A stretch of 64,000 bases of DNA from Treponema sp. UBA4873 (GTDB lineage: Bacteria; Spirochaetota; Spirochaetia; Treponematales; Treponemataceae). The notes beneath the pieces were generated by a model that worked only from the letters and a program-made list of their open reading frames with translations, did no database searches and was not told where the DNA came from. The position numbers and the translations under genes are program-made. This document shows positions 19,390 to 27,314 of this stretch, one piece after another. The stretch is taken from the NCBI GenBank assembly GCA_002399405.1, contig DHDP01000018.1, positions 435,339-499,338 on the forward strand, in the 5' to 3' direction. How positions within the stretch are numbered: the stretch's first letter is position 1; every line of letters begins with the position of its first letter.

Positions 19390-21345
19390 TTACCGGAGTT
19401 TGTCTATTTCGTTCAGCCACACTGATGCGCATGCGTCGCTCGGCATGCGCCAGTCGCCTCGCGGTGAAAGATTGACCGAACCGACTTTCGCTCCGTCGGG
19501 CATGCACGAGCGCTTGAACTGCTGGGAAAAGAACCGCTTGTAGAACGTCCTGAGCCAGCGCAGTTTGAACTCGTGCGTGTACGGCAGTCCCGATTTGTCC
19601 GCGAGAAACAGAATCTTTTCCGGTGAAAAACCGAAACGAAGCAGATAGTATAAATAAAAATCATGAAGTTCGTACGGGCCGACAATATCCTCCGTTTTCT
19701 GGGAGATAATTCCCTGTTCGGGCGGAAGCAGCTCCGGGCTGACGGGAGTTGCGAGGATATCCTTTAATATGCGGGAAAGTTCCGCGTTGTCAGTATCGTC
19801 TGCAAACCAGCCGACGAGATAACGCACGAGCGTCTTCGGAATGGAACTGTTTACGCCGTACATCGACATATGATCGCCGTTGTACGTGCACCAGCCGAGC
19901 GCGAGCTCCGAAAGGTCCCCCGTACCGATGACTATTCCGTTCGTCTTGTTGGCCATATCCATGAGCACCTGCGTACGTTCGCGCGCCTGGCAGTTTTCGT
20001 ACGTAACGTCGTGCACGTTCTCGTCCTGCCCGATGTCGCGGAAGTGCAGCCGCACTGCTTCAGCAATCGGCACTTCACTGAGCGACGCTCCTGTTTCCTT
20101 TGCGAGCGTGCACGCGTTATTGTACGTGCGGTCGGTCGTACCGAAGCACGGCATTGTTACCGCCCTGATGCCGCTCCTCGGAACGCCGCATATGTCGAAA
20201 GCCCTGCACGTGACGAGCAGCGCAAGCGTCGAGTCGAGTCCGCCTGAGAGGCCGATGACGGCGTTTTTTGCGCTGATATGGCGCAGCCGTTTTGCAAGTC
20301 CCTCCGCCTGCATTGAAACGACTTCCTCGCAGCGCTGCGTGCGCTCCGCCGTATCAGATGGGACGAACGGATGCGGATCGATCGTGCGGCGGAACGGTCC
20401 GCTTTTGCTGAACTGCTTTGCATGGGAGCACACGTCGACGCTGATTTTCAGGTATGCGTCCGCCGCTCCGGCATCCTCCGTGCTCTGCGCGTAAGAAGTC
20501 GTACGCCGCCGTTCCTGCACGAGACGTTCAAGGTCGATGTCGGCATAGACCGTTCCGCCGGAGAACAGTTCCGACTCGGCGAGAATCGTCCCGTTTTCAG
20601 CGACGATATTGTGCGATGCGAACACCATATCCTGCGACGATTCGCCGTTTCCCGCATCAGCGTAGATGTACGAGCTCACCGTATGGGCCGACTGTCCCTT
20701 TACAAGGAGCCGCCGGTATGCGGCCTTTCCTACGATTTCATTGCTGGCGGAAAGGTTCGCGACGACTGTTGCTCCCGCAAGCGTATGATACGTAGACGGC
20801 GGCAGCGGGACCCACGCGTCCTCGCATATTTCGGCGGCAAATACGAAATCCGCATCGTCTTTGTCGCATACGAGAATGTCCGTACCGAACGGAACGTTGG
20901 GGAATGAATCCGAGATGCGGACTGATGAGATTCTGTTTCCTCGTTTTGCCGGTGCAAACTGACGGCGTTCGTAAAACTCGCCGTAGTTCGGGATATACGA
21001 TTTGGGAATGAGCGCGAGGATTTTTCCTCGGTACAGCACGGCTGCGCAGTTGTACAGCGCGTCGCCCGAAGCAACCGGCAGACCGACTGCGATAAGTATG
21101 TGATGGGAGGCCGTTTTATGCGCAATACGTTCCAGCTCGACGGCAGCCGCCTCCTGAAGAGGACGCTGCAGGAATAAATCTCCGCACGTGTAACCTGTAA
21201 TTGAAAGTTCCGGGAAAACAATAAGAGAGGCGCCGTTTTCGCGGGCCTCGCGTACGGCGTCTATGATATGATCGGCATTGGCCCTGCAGTCGGCTACAGC
21301 CACGGCCGGGCTCGCGGCCGCTGCGCGGAAGAATCCATAATTCAT
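19390..21345 (-). CDS. nadE: Glutamine-dependent NAD+ synthase
   Basis: A 651-residue two-domain enzyme making NAD+ from nicotinate adenine dinucleotide. The N-terminal nitrilase-type glutaminase has the Glu-Lys-Cys triad in FPELSITGYTCGD, IPKSYIPNYGEFYE and EICEDAWVP. The C-terminal synthetase has the ATP-pyrophosphatase loop GLSGGLDSTLALLV. Length matches the bacterial/mycobacterial glutamine-dependent class, so no separate amidase is needed. ATG 21345 is preceded by a promoter with 6-nt spacing. It begins 90 bp after galK on the same strand. Confidence 0.95.
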   Translation of the reverse strand: MNYGFFRAAAASPAVAVADCRANADHIIDAVREARENGASLIVFPELSITGYTCGDLFLQRPLQEAAAVELERIAHKTASHHILIAVGLPVASGDALYNCAAVLYRGKILALIPKSYIPNYGEFYERRQFAPAKRGNRISSVRISDSFPNVPFGTDILVCDKDDADFVFAAEICEDAWVPLPPSTYHTLAGATVVANLSASNEIVGKAAYRRLLVKGQSAHTVSSYIYADAGNGESSQDMVFASHNIVAENGTILAESELFSGGTVYADIDLERLVQERRRTTSYAQSTEDAGAADAYLKISVDVCSHAKQFSKSGPFRRTIDPHPFVPSDTAERTQRCEEVVSMQAEGLAKRLRHISAKNAVIGLSGGLDSTLALLVTCRAFDICGVPRSGIRAVTMPCFGTTDRTYNNACTLAKETGASLSEVPIAEAVRLHFRDIGQDENVHDVTYENCQARERTQVLMDMANKTNGIVIGTGDLSELALGWCTYNGDHMSMYGVNSSIPKTLVRYLVGWFADDTDNAELSRILKDILATPVSPELLPPEQGIISQKTEDIVGPYELHDFYLYYLLRFGFSPEKILFLADKSGLPYTHEFKLRWLRTFYKRFFSQQFKRSCMPDGAKVGSVNLSPRGDWRMPSDACASVWLNEIDKLR

Positions 21346-21351
21346 TCTTCA

Positions 21352-21380
21352 ATAATACTTGTTTATTTCCGTTCTGTCAC
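21352..21380 (-). promoter_or_regulatory. Leaderless-type promoter of nadE
   Basis: GTGACA (21375-21380), 17 bp, TATTAT (21352-21357), 6 nt, ATG 21345. It lies wholly between galK and nadE. Confidence 0.6.
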
Positions 21381-21435
21381 TACACCCGGAGCTGCGCCCG
21401 CGGACCATGTCTGATTCTCGCGGACGCGCCGGATG

Positions 21436-22665
21436 TTATTTCAGTTCCCTCACGCCGTCGCCGCTCGAGCATGCGAAGAATCCTGCATCGTGTCCGATGC
21501 GCTTCGTGTACTTTTCCTGCACCGCGGCTATGAAACTGTCTATGTAATCTTTATGAACGAGCGCAATTGCGCAGCCGCCGAAACCGGCGCCTGTCATGCG
21601 CGCTCCGATGCATCCTTCCTGAGCGTTTGCCGCGTCGGAAAGCGTGTCGAGCTCGATGCCCGTTACCTCGTAATCAGTTCTGAGCGATTCGTGGGACGCC
21701 TTTAACAATTCGCCCAGGAGCGCGAGGTTGCCGGCTTTGAGCGCCGCGACTGCTTCAGTGACGCGCTCGTTTTCGGTAACGCAGTGGCGTACGCGGCTGC
21801 GGATGACCGGATCGGCAAGCACGTTTTTGCACGATTCGAACTGCGCCACCGTAAGGCTGCAGAGGTCCGGAAGGTCGCGCGTATTCGTATATGTACCGCC
21901 TGCGGGAAGGGGAGCTGCGGCCGCTTTGAGAACCTCGAGTCCCTGTTCGCACTGCGAGCGGCGCTCGTTGTATTTCGAATCAGCGAGCTGGCGTTTTTTC
22001 TTTGTGTTCATGACGACGAAACGGTAGTCGCCGAGTTCAAGCGGCACATACTCGTATTCAATTGTTGCACAGTCGAGGAGCTCCGCTGTATCTTTTTTCG
22101 CCGTTGCGATGATGAACTGATCCATGATTCCGCAGTTGACGCTCATGAACTCATGCTCGCTCTGCTGTCCGATGAGCGCGATATCCTTGCGCGAAATATC
22201 GAAACCGAATATCTCCGATACCGCATACGCAAATCCGCATTCAAGCGCCGATGACGATGAAATTCCTCCCGCCGGCGGAACGTTGCTCACCATGAGCACG
22301 TCGAAACCGCAGGGGAAAACACATCCGCGGCGTTTGAGGATCGACATGATGCCGTTGAGGTAATTTGCGTAGTCGTTCTCTTTTCTATATGTAAAATTTT
22401 CGTTTACGTCGAACGTGTACGTACCCGGAAATTTAATATCGTTGTATGTGATCGTAGTATCTGCGCGCTTACGGATTGCGACGTACAGATATTTGTCGAT
22501 TGCCGCAGGGAACACTTTTCCGCCGTTGTAATCGATATGCTCTCCGATTATGTTGATGCGTGCGGGCGATGCGAATATGCGGACGTCTTTTCCACTGCCG
22601 CCGTACATCTTTACGAATTCTCCGGCTAAAAGCGCGGGATCAAAATCAGTGTTTGTGTTGCTCAT
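21436..22665 (-). CDS. galK: Galactokinase
   Basis: A 409-residue GHMP-family kinase phosphorylating galactose at C1 (Leloir pathway). It carries the galactokinase signature as ARINIIGEHIDYNGGKVFPAA, the ATP-binding motif VPPAGGISSSSALE, and the C-terminal motif GARMTGAGFGGCAIALV. No other galactose genes adjoin it. The promoter is divergent from that of ppaC. Confidence 0.95.
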   Translation of the reverse strand: MSNTNTDFDPALLAGEFVKMYGGSGKDVRIFASPARINIIGEHIDYNGGKVFPAAIDKYLYVAIRKRADTTITYNDIKFPGTYTFDVNENFTYRKENDYANYLNGIMSILKRRGCVFPCGFDVLMVSNVPPAGGISSSSALECGFAYAVSEIFGFDISRKDIALIGQQSEHEFMSVNCGIMDQFIIATAKKDTAELLDCATIEYEYVPLELGDYRFVVMNTKKKRQLADSKYNERRSQCEQGLEVLKAAAAPLPAGGTYTNTRDLPDLCSLTVAQFESCKNVLADPVIRSRVRHCVTENERVTEAVAALKAGNLALLGELLKASHESLRTDYEVTGIELDTLSDAANAQEGCIGARMTGAGFGGCAIALVHKDYIDSFIAAVQEKYTKRIGHDAGFFACSSGDGVRELK

Positions 22666-22671
22666 GCGCTC

Positions 22672-22700
22672 ATTTTAACGAGTTTGCCGCCGGTTTTCAA
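22672..22700 (-). promoter_or_regulatory. Leaderless-type promoter of galK
   Basis: TTGAAA (22695-22700), 17 bp, TAAAAT (22672-22677), 6 nt, ATG 22665. Just upstream are direct repeats CAACCGGACG (22698, 22712) and CGACGCCTGTT (22720, 22734), each with a 14-bp period. Confidence 0.65.
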
Positions 22701-22787
22701 CCGGACGTCGACAACCGGACGACGCCTGTTTGTCGACGCCTGTTGACACGCGCCTGCCGGTCATTCCGCCCGTATATCCCGCGGTAT

Positions 22788-22816
22788 TTGACAAACAGAT
22801 TCTTTTGTAAGAATAT
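22788..22816 (+). promoter_or_regulatory. Leaderless-type promoter of ppaC
   Basis: TTGACA (22788-22793), 17 bp, GAATAT (22811-22816), 6 nt, ATG 22823. Confidence 0.6.
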
Positions 22817-22822
22817 ACCGGT

Positions 22823-24478
22823 ATGGAAGATAAAACTGTTTACGTTATCGGTCATAAGAATCCCGATACTGATTCAGGGGTGGCGGCCGTTGCCTATGCC
22901 CGTCTCAAGCAGCTGCTTGGATATACGAATTATGTCGCAGCCCGTGCCGGCCATTTTGCACCTCAGACAGAGTATGTGTTCAACCGGTTCAAAGTTCCGT
23001 ATCCGAAGTATATTTCCGACCTTATTCCGAAAGTAGCGTATTACATGACAGGTTCGTGCGACACCGTGCAGGAAGACGTGTCGGTCTGGGATGCGATAGG
23101 CAGAATGGACGAATCGAAAAGCCGTGTTCTGCCTGTCGTGGACAAAGACGGCAGATATATGTCGCTGCTTCATTACAGCGTTTTTGCGCAGAACGTCCTT
23201 ACCGTCATGAATCCGGAGCATAAGTCGGCGTTCCCGACGAGCATCGCGCTTATTATGCATACGATGAACGCCCAGCCGCTCATTGTGAAAAACGAAAACG
23301 ACGTCTTCAAGGCAAGCGTTCTTGTCGGAGCCGCGAGCTTGGACACGTTCAATCAGATGCTCGCGGAACATCAGAGCGAAAGCGTCATAGTGATTGCAAG
23401 CGACCGTGAAGATATCCAGGAAGCGAGCATCAGCGGCGGCGTCAGGCTGCTTATCATTACGTCCGGCAGTCCGCTCAAAAAGGAACTCCGCGACAAGGCG
23501 GAAGCGAAAGGCGTCTCGGTCATCATCAGTCCGTATGCGACGTCGTCAACGGCGATGCTCATTGCCTACTCGACGCCCGTTTCGGTCATGGCCGACATGG
23601 ACATTACGCCGGTGCGTCCTGAAGACTCCGTAGCGCACGCACGGACACTGCTTCAGGAATCCCCATGCCGCTGTCTTCCGGTGGTCGATGCCGGCAAAAA
23701 AATCGTGGGAATCCTCTCGGAGCACGATCTGCTGCACGAACCGAACATCGAGCTTATTCTCGTTGACCACAACGAGATGCAGCAGGCAGTCGAAGGCGTC
23801 GAGCATTACCGTATTCAGGAAGTGATCGACCACCACCGGCTCGGAACGCTTTCGACCGCGTATCCGATTACGTTCATAAACAAACCTGTCGGTTCGACGT
23901 CGACGCTTATTGCCAATTTATACCGCGAAAACCGCGTTCCGCTTCCTGTCGATATTGCAAGTCTGCTTTTGTGCGGCATTCTGTCCGACACGCTCATACT
24001 GCAGTCCACTACGACGACAGACGTTGACCGTGAGACCGCACAGTATCTGTCGGACATAACGAACCTCAACGTCAAACAGCTCGGAAAGGATATTATTACG
24101 GCGGGAAGCCACGTCGAGGGAAGAGGCGCCGGAGAACTGATTCATCAGGATATGAAGGAATACACGCAGGGCAGGGAAAACTACACCGTAAGCCAGATTG
24201 AAGTGGGCAGCACGAAGGAGATTCTTGACCGGAAAAAGGAATTTCTCGAGGAACTTGAAATTGAACGGCGCGCACACAAGGCTGTCTTCGCCTCACTGCT
24301 TGTTACGGACATCACTCAGCTGTCGAGCATTCTGCTTTTCACGTGCGATCAGAAATTCGAATCGTTCGTCACATTTCCGAAACTTGAAGACAACGTGTAT
24401 TATTTGAAGGATGTCGTTTCGCGCAAGAAACAGCTTATCCCGCTCATGACCGAACAGATTGAAAATTACGAACGGTAA
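22823..24478 (+). CDS. ppaC: Mn-dependent inorganic pyrophosphatase with CBS-DRTGG insert
   Basis: A 551-residue DHH-family (class II) pyrophosphatase hydrolysing PPi to phosphate in the cytoplasm. N-terminal GHKNPDTDSGVAA and later EVIDHHRLGTLS are metal-binding DHH motifs, and STTTTDVDRETA and the C-terminal DHHA2 domain complete the catalytic core. Two CBS domains flanking a DRTGG domain are inserted at about 70-300 (SRVLPVVDKDGRYMSLL; CRCLPVVDAGKKIVGILSEHDLL), accounting for the length over the ~310-residue simple form. In clostridia such inserts sense AMP/ADP and diadenosine polyphosphates; regulation here is inferred. Confidence 0.93.
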   Translation: MEDKTVYVIGHKNPDTDSGVAAVAYARLKQLLGYTNYVAARAGHFAPQTEYVFNRFKVPYPKYISDLIPKVAYYMTGSCDTVQEDVSVWDAIGRMDESKSRVLPVVDKDGRYMSLLHYSVFAQNVLTVMNPEHKSAFPTSIALIMHTMNAQPLIVKNENDVFKASVLVGAASLDTFNQMLAEHQSESVIVIASDREDIQEASISGGVRLLIITSGSPLKKELRDKAEAKGVSVIISPYATSSTAMLIAYSTPVSVMADMDITPVRPEDSVAHARTLLQESPCRCLPVVDAGKKIVGILSEHDLLHEPNIELILVDHNEMQQAVEGVEHYRIQEVIDHHRLGTLSTAYPITFINKPVGSTSTLIANLYRENRVPLPVDIASLLLCGILSDTLILQSTTTTDVDRETAQYLSDITNLNVKQLGKDIITAGSHVEGRGAGELIHQDMKEYTQGRENYTVSQIEVGSTKEILDRKKEFLEELEIERRAHKAVFASLLVTDITQLSSILLFTCDQKFESFVTFPKLEDNVYYLKDVVSRKKQLIPLMTEQIENYER

Positions 24479-24497
24479 ATGCTGATTCGGAAACTGA

Positions 24498-25157
24498 TTA
24501 TGCTTTCCTGTCCGTTTCGTGCCAGAAACCGAGGTAAAGATAAACGCCGAGCACTGCGTTGAATGCAACCGCAGAGAAGACGCTGCACCGTTCGACGATG
24601 CCGAAATATGCCCGCGGAACGGCACCCGCTCCGACCGCACCGGCGAACATAAATGCGAGCGCGATCGACGCCCACACGGCGAGTGAAAGATATTTCCTGT
24701 TGCGGTAACCGCCCGTCATAATAAGCAGCAGCGATACAATCGAGAGAACGACGACGAGCGCCGTCACGACGTACACGTGCATGATGTCGTTGAACGTGCC
24801 GGTATATCCTTTTGTAGAAAGCGGAAAGATCGTATAGCCCACGGAACTTATCCAGCTCATCCATGCGAACGTGTAAATGCCGCGGCGGATAGTTTTAGTA
24901 AGTTTGCCGCGGACATACACGTACACCATCATGACGCTCACGAGTCCGCAGACACCGTACAGTGCGGAAAGCCGCTGCCAGCTTTGCAGAGAAGGCGAGT
25001 CTGACGCGCTCAGGTCGCTCACCGCCTGACTCATCCAGTCGTATCCCGGATAGTCGAGCGGCGAAAAAAGAACCGCGACAGTATACGAAATAAGACTTAC
25101 TGTGCCGAGCAGTCCCATGTAATTTATCCTCGTCCGTTTCCAGCTTTTCTGTTCCAT
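24498..25157 (-). CDS. DUF998-family integral membrane protein
   Basis: A 219-residue protein with six predicted membrane helices. The N-terminal GLLGTVSLISYTVAVLFSPLDYPGYDWMSQAVSDLSA pattern (residues 15-51; Pro-Gly-Tyr then Ser-x-Leu-Ser-Ala) is typical of DUF998. The family is uncharacterised, so no function is claimed. CGGAG lies 9 nt before the ATG. It is convergent with ppaC (19 bp between stops), and the structured repeat lies just upstream of it. Confidence 0.7.
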   Translation of the reverse strand: MEQKSWKRTRINYMGLLGTVSLISYTVAVLFSPLDYPGYDWMSQAVSDLSASDSPSLQSWQRLSALYGVCGLVSVMMVYVYVRGKLTKTIRRGIYTFAWMSWISSVGYTIFPLSTKGYTGTFNDIMHVYVVTALVVVLSIVSLLLIMTGGYRNRKYLSLAVWASIALAFMFAGAVGAGAVPRAYFGIVERCSVFSAVAFNAVLGVYLYLGFWHETDRKA

Positions 25158-25179
25158 CGAATTGCTCCGGGCTTTATTT

Positions 25180-25278
25180 GTGCGGAGGGTTTAATACCCC
25201 GCCCCTTGAGGCGTATGAAGGGTAGTAAATCCCGACTGCAATACCTTTAGAGAACAACATACCTCGACGCCTGCGTCG
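25180..25278 (-). repeat. Dispersed structured ~100-bp repeat, copy 2
   Basis: Reverse-strand homologue of 830-930. It has the same CGACGC/GCGTCG hairpin with a 2-nt loop, then the conserved unpaired block, then GGGATTTACTACCC pairing imperfectly with GGGGTATTAAACCC around GCCTC/GGGGC. It lies between argR and the DUF998 gene. Confidence 0.75.
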
Positions 25279-25295
25279 GGTTTGTTGATTAGTAA

Positions 25296-25766
25296 TCAGT
25301 CTTCCAGTTCGGGAATACGGCGCTTGAGTTCTTCCATGAATTTTTCGCCGGTTATGCCTTCGCGGAGGCAGGCGAAAAGGCAGTTGTCTCCGGCCACTGT
25401 TCCGAGGATCTCGTCCATGTTCATGTTGTCGAGCGCGTTGCACACGGTGTTTGCGTGTCCCGGAAACGTCTTTATGACGATGATGTTGCCGGAGTAGTCG
25501 ATGCTCACGTAGCCGCGCAGAAAATCCTGCACGTAAATCTGTTCGGATTCGGCGCGTTCGTCCTCGCCCGGCAGCGTATAAATATACCCGCTGTTGCCGT
25601 CCGAGACTTTGCCGACTTTGAGCAGCTTGAGGTCGCGTGAAAGAGTCGCCTGCGTTACTTCGTATCCTTCTTTCTGGAGATACGCAAGAAGCGTTTCCTG
25701 ACTTTCTATGCGGTAATTTTTAATGAGTTTGCGTATTGTTTTGAGTCGTGTAAGACGTTCTTTCAT
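25296..25766 (-). CDS. argR: Arginine repressor ArgR
   Basis: A 156-residue ArgR/AhrC family regulator. The N-terminal winged helix (1-70) contains the recognition segment EVTQATLSRDLKLLKVGKV. The C-terminal half has GTVAGDNCLFACLREG, matching the arginine-binding hexamerisation domain. It represses arginine biosynthesis or activates catabolism when arginine is bound. No arginine genes are in the window; an ARG-box-like site at its own promoter suggests autoregulation. Confidence 0.95.
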   Translation of the reverse strand: MKERLTRLKTIRKLIKNYRIESQETLLAYLQKEGYEVTQATLSRDLKLLKVGKVSDGNSGYIYTLPGEDERAESEQIYVQDFLRGYVSIDYSGNIIVIKTFPGHANTVCNALDNMNMDEILGTVAGDNCLFACLREGITGEKFMEELKRRIPELED

Positions 25767-25778
25767 GGTTAACCCTGG

Positions 25779-25796
25779 AATGTATATTTATGCAGT
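25779..25796. promoter_or_regulatory. ARG-box-like operator
   Basis: AATGTATATTTATGCAGT is an 18-bp AT-rich near-palindrome (TGTATA-TT-TATGCA) like ArgR/AhrC boxes. It abuts the argR -10 and covers the likely transcription start. Confidence 0.5.
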
Positions 25797-25825
25797 ATTG
25801 TGTATAAAAAAACGGAAGGTGTCAA
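25797..25825 (-). promoter_or_regulatory. Promoter of argR
   Basis: TTGACA (25820-25825), 17 bp, CACAAT (25797-25802; a weak -10). Confidence 0.45.
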
Positions 25826-25844
25826 GCACTATCGGCATAAAATA

Positions 25845-25873
25845 TTGACGGCCTGACATGTTCGCTCTATAGT
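25845..25873 (+). promoter_or_regulatory. Promoter of small gene 25906
   Basis: TTGACG (25845-25850), 17 bp, TATAGT (25868-25873). Leader about 26 nt with GCGGAGG before the ATG. Confidence 0.6.
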
Positions 25874-25905
25874 AAATCCGTTCAGATTTTGATGCGGAGG
25901 TGCGT

Positions 25906-26094
25906 ATGTTCGATGACGAAGTGCCTGACGGTGAAGAGCGTCCGTTCAAATCAAAAAAAATAACCGTGCAGAAACGGAAGAGCTGGCAGGGACCGGAAGA
26001 TGCCGATATGCTGCAGGAAAAACAGAGCGGCTGGAAATGCAACCGCGACGGTTCCGACGGATTCGACAACGCCGGAGGGCAGGAAGAAAACTGA
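25906..26094 (+). CDS. Small hydrophilic hypothetical protein, 62 aa
   Basis: A highly charged 62-residue frame with no hydrophobic core, probably disordered. GCGGAGG ends 5 nt before ATG 25906 and a good promoter lies at 25845-25873, so the start signals are stronger than for a chance frame. It ends 12 bp from the convergent phosphodiesterase-like gene. No family recognised. Confidence 0.5.
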   Translation: MFDDEVPDGEERPFKSKKITVQKRKSWQGPEDADMLQEKQSGWKCNRDGSDGFDNAGGQEEN

Positions 26095-26106
26095 TGCCGT
26101 TCCGGT

Positions 26107-27312
26107 TCAGAATACGATAAGCGGAACGGAGAGTTCTTTTTCGCTGAGGCCTGAGTGCATGCCTTTATGAAAAGCTGCATTTTCAGCGCTGTTGAAAATC
26201 GATTTGCTTCCCGTCGCGATCGCGATAAAATCCCCGGCCATCTGCCCGACGAGTACGTTCTGCGGAATGTCCTGCGTAACCGGACCGATGAGGCCGCCTG
26301 TCAGAAATTCTGTTTTCGGCAGCAGCAGAAAATCATCCCGGCTGAAATGCGAAAAGAATACTGCAGGAAAAATTTTCTGATATTCTGATTTGACGAAAAA
26401 CGCAACTGCACGCGGTTCAAGCGACGGAACTGACGTGAGCATGTCGAGAATATCAGTATATTCATTGATATCGATACCGACGTTGTCTATATGACCGTGA
26501 TCCGCCGTGACGATGACAAGTGTTTTCCCGTATTCCCGATGTACCTTTTCCTGTTCCGTAAGCCGGTGTGCCAGTACGGAAAGCTCCCTGTCGATGATTT
26601 CCACCTTGCTGTGCGTTTCGCCGCTTGTTACACCGGTACGGTGCATTGTGCCGTCCGGTTCCGGCCAGTACGCATATGTGTACGTGCGGTTTTCCCGCGC
26701 GGACATTCCGAGTATTGCCGCGGTGATGTCGCGGAACTCGTGTACGCGGTTGGGGTTGTCCTCGCTCAGAAACGGCGCATACAGCGCCGTAAGCACGTTT
26801 TCCGTTTCTGCAATACGCCCGATGTTGCTTCTGTACGGCAGCAGCGTACCGCCTGCGCTGAACGGCGGGTGCTCGTCGGGGTGCGTAATGCGTGCGTGCG
26901 TACCGCCTGATGCTTCCGTGAGCCGGTCCGGGATGTTGTTCGGGAAAAGCTCGACGGCATCGTTGAGCTGCGGAAAAAACGGCTGCCATCCGAGCCACCC
27001 GTGCTGTGCGGGAGAAAGGCCGGACATGAGCGTCGTCGTTGCCGCGGTTGTTGTCGGCGGAAACACCGAGCTGATGCTGTCCTTTCTGTGCTGTAGAAGA
27101 AACGAATTCCGCGGCACGAGTTCGTCAAGATTCATGCTTCCCATAGCATCGCAGACAAGAAGCACGACATGCCGGTACGCACCGTGCGCAAGAATTCCGT
27201 CGAGAACAGGCAGCGTTGCATGATACGGCGGAATGCCGAAATCAGCAAGGATCGAATTCGAAAGATTGAGGATGCTGTGCGTGTAATCGGGACGTACGGG
27301 AAAGCGTGTCAT
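26107..27312 (-). CDS. Alkaline-phosphatase-superfamily phosphodiesterase/pyrophosphatase
   Basis: A 401-residue member of the type I phosphodiesterase/nucleotide pyrophosphatase branch. Metal-binding VLLVCDAMGS is near residue 50, a threonine nucleophile region SVFPPTTTAATTTLMSG follows, and VTADHGHIDN supplies late metal ligands. No signal peptide, so the enzyme appears cytoplasmic, unlike many relatives. Its start is 2 bp after the mutS2 stop, so it is the last gene of an rsgA-mutS2 run. Substrate unknown. Confidence 0.85.
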   Translation of the reverse strand: MTRFPVRPDYTHSILNLSNSILADFGIPPYHATLPVLDGILAHGAYRHVVLLVCDAMGSMNLDELVPRNSFLLQHRKDSISSVFPPTTTAATTTLMSGLSPAQHGWLGWQPFFPQLNDAVELFPNNIPDRLTEASGGTHARITHPDEHPPFSAGGTLLPYRSNIGRIAETENVLTALYAPFLSEDNPNRVHEFRDITAAILGMSARENRTYTYAYWPEPDGTMHRTGVTSGETHSKVEIIDRELSVLAHRLTEQEKVHREYGKTLVIVTADHGHIDNVGIDINEYTDILDMLTSVPSLEPRAVAFFVKSEYQKIFPAVFFSHFSRDDFLLLPKTEFLTGGLIGPVTQDIPQNVLVGQMAGDFIAIATGSKSIFNSAENAAFHKGMHSGLSEKELSVPLIVF

Positions 27313-27314
27313 TG

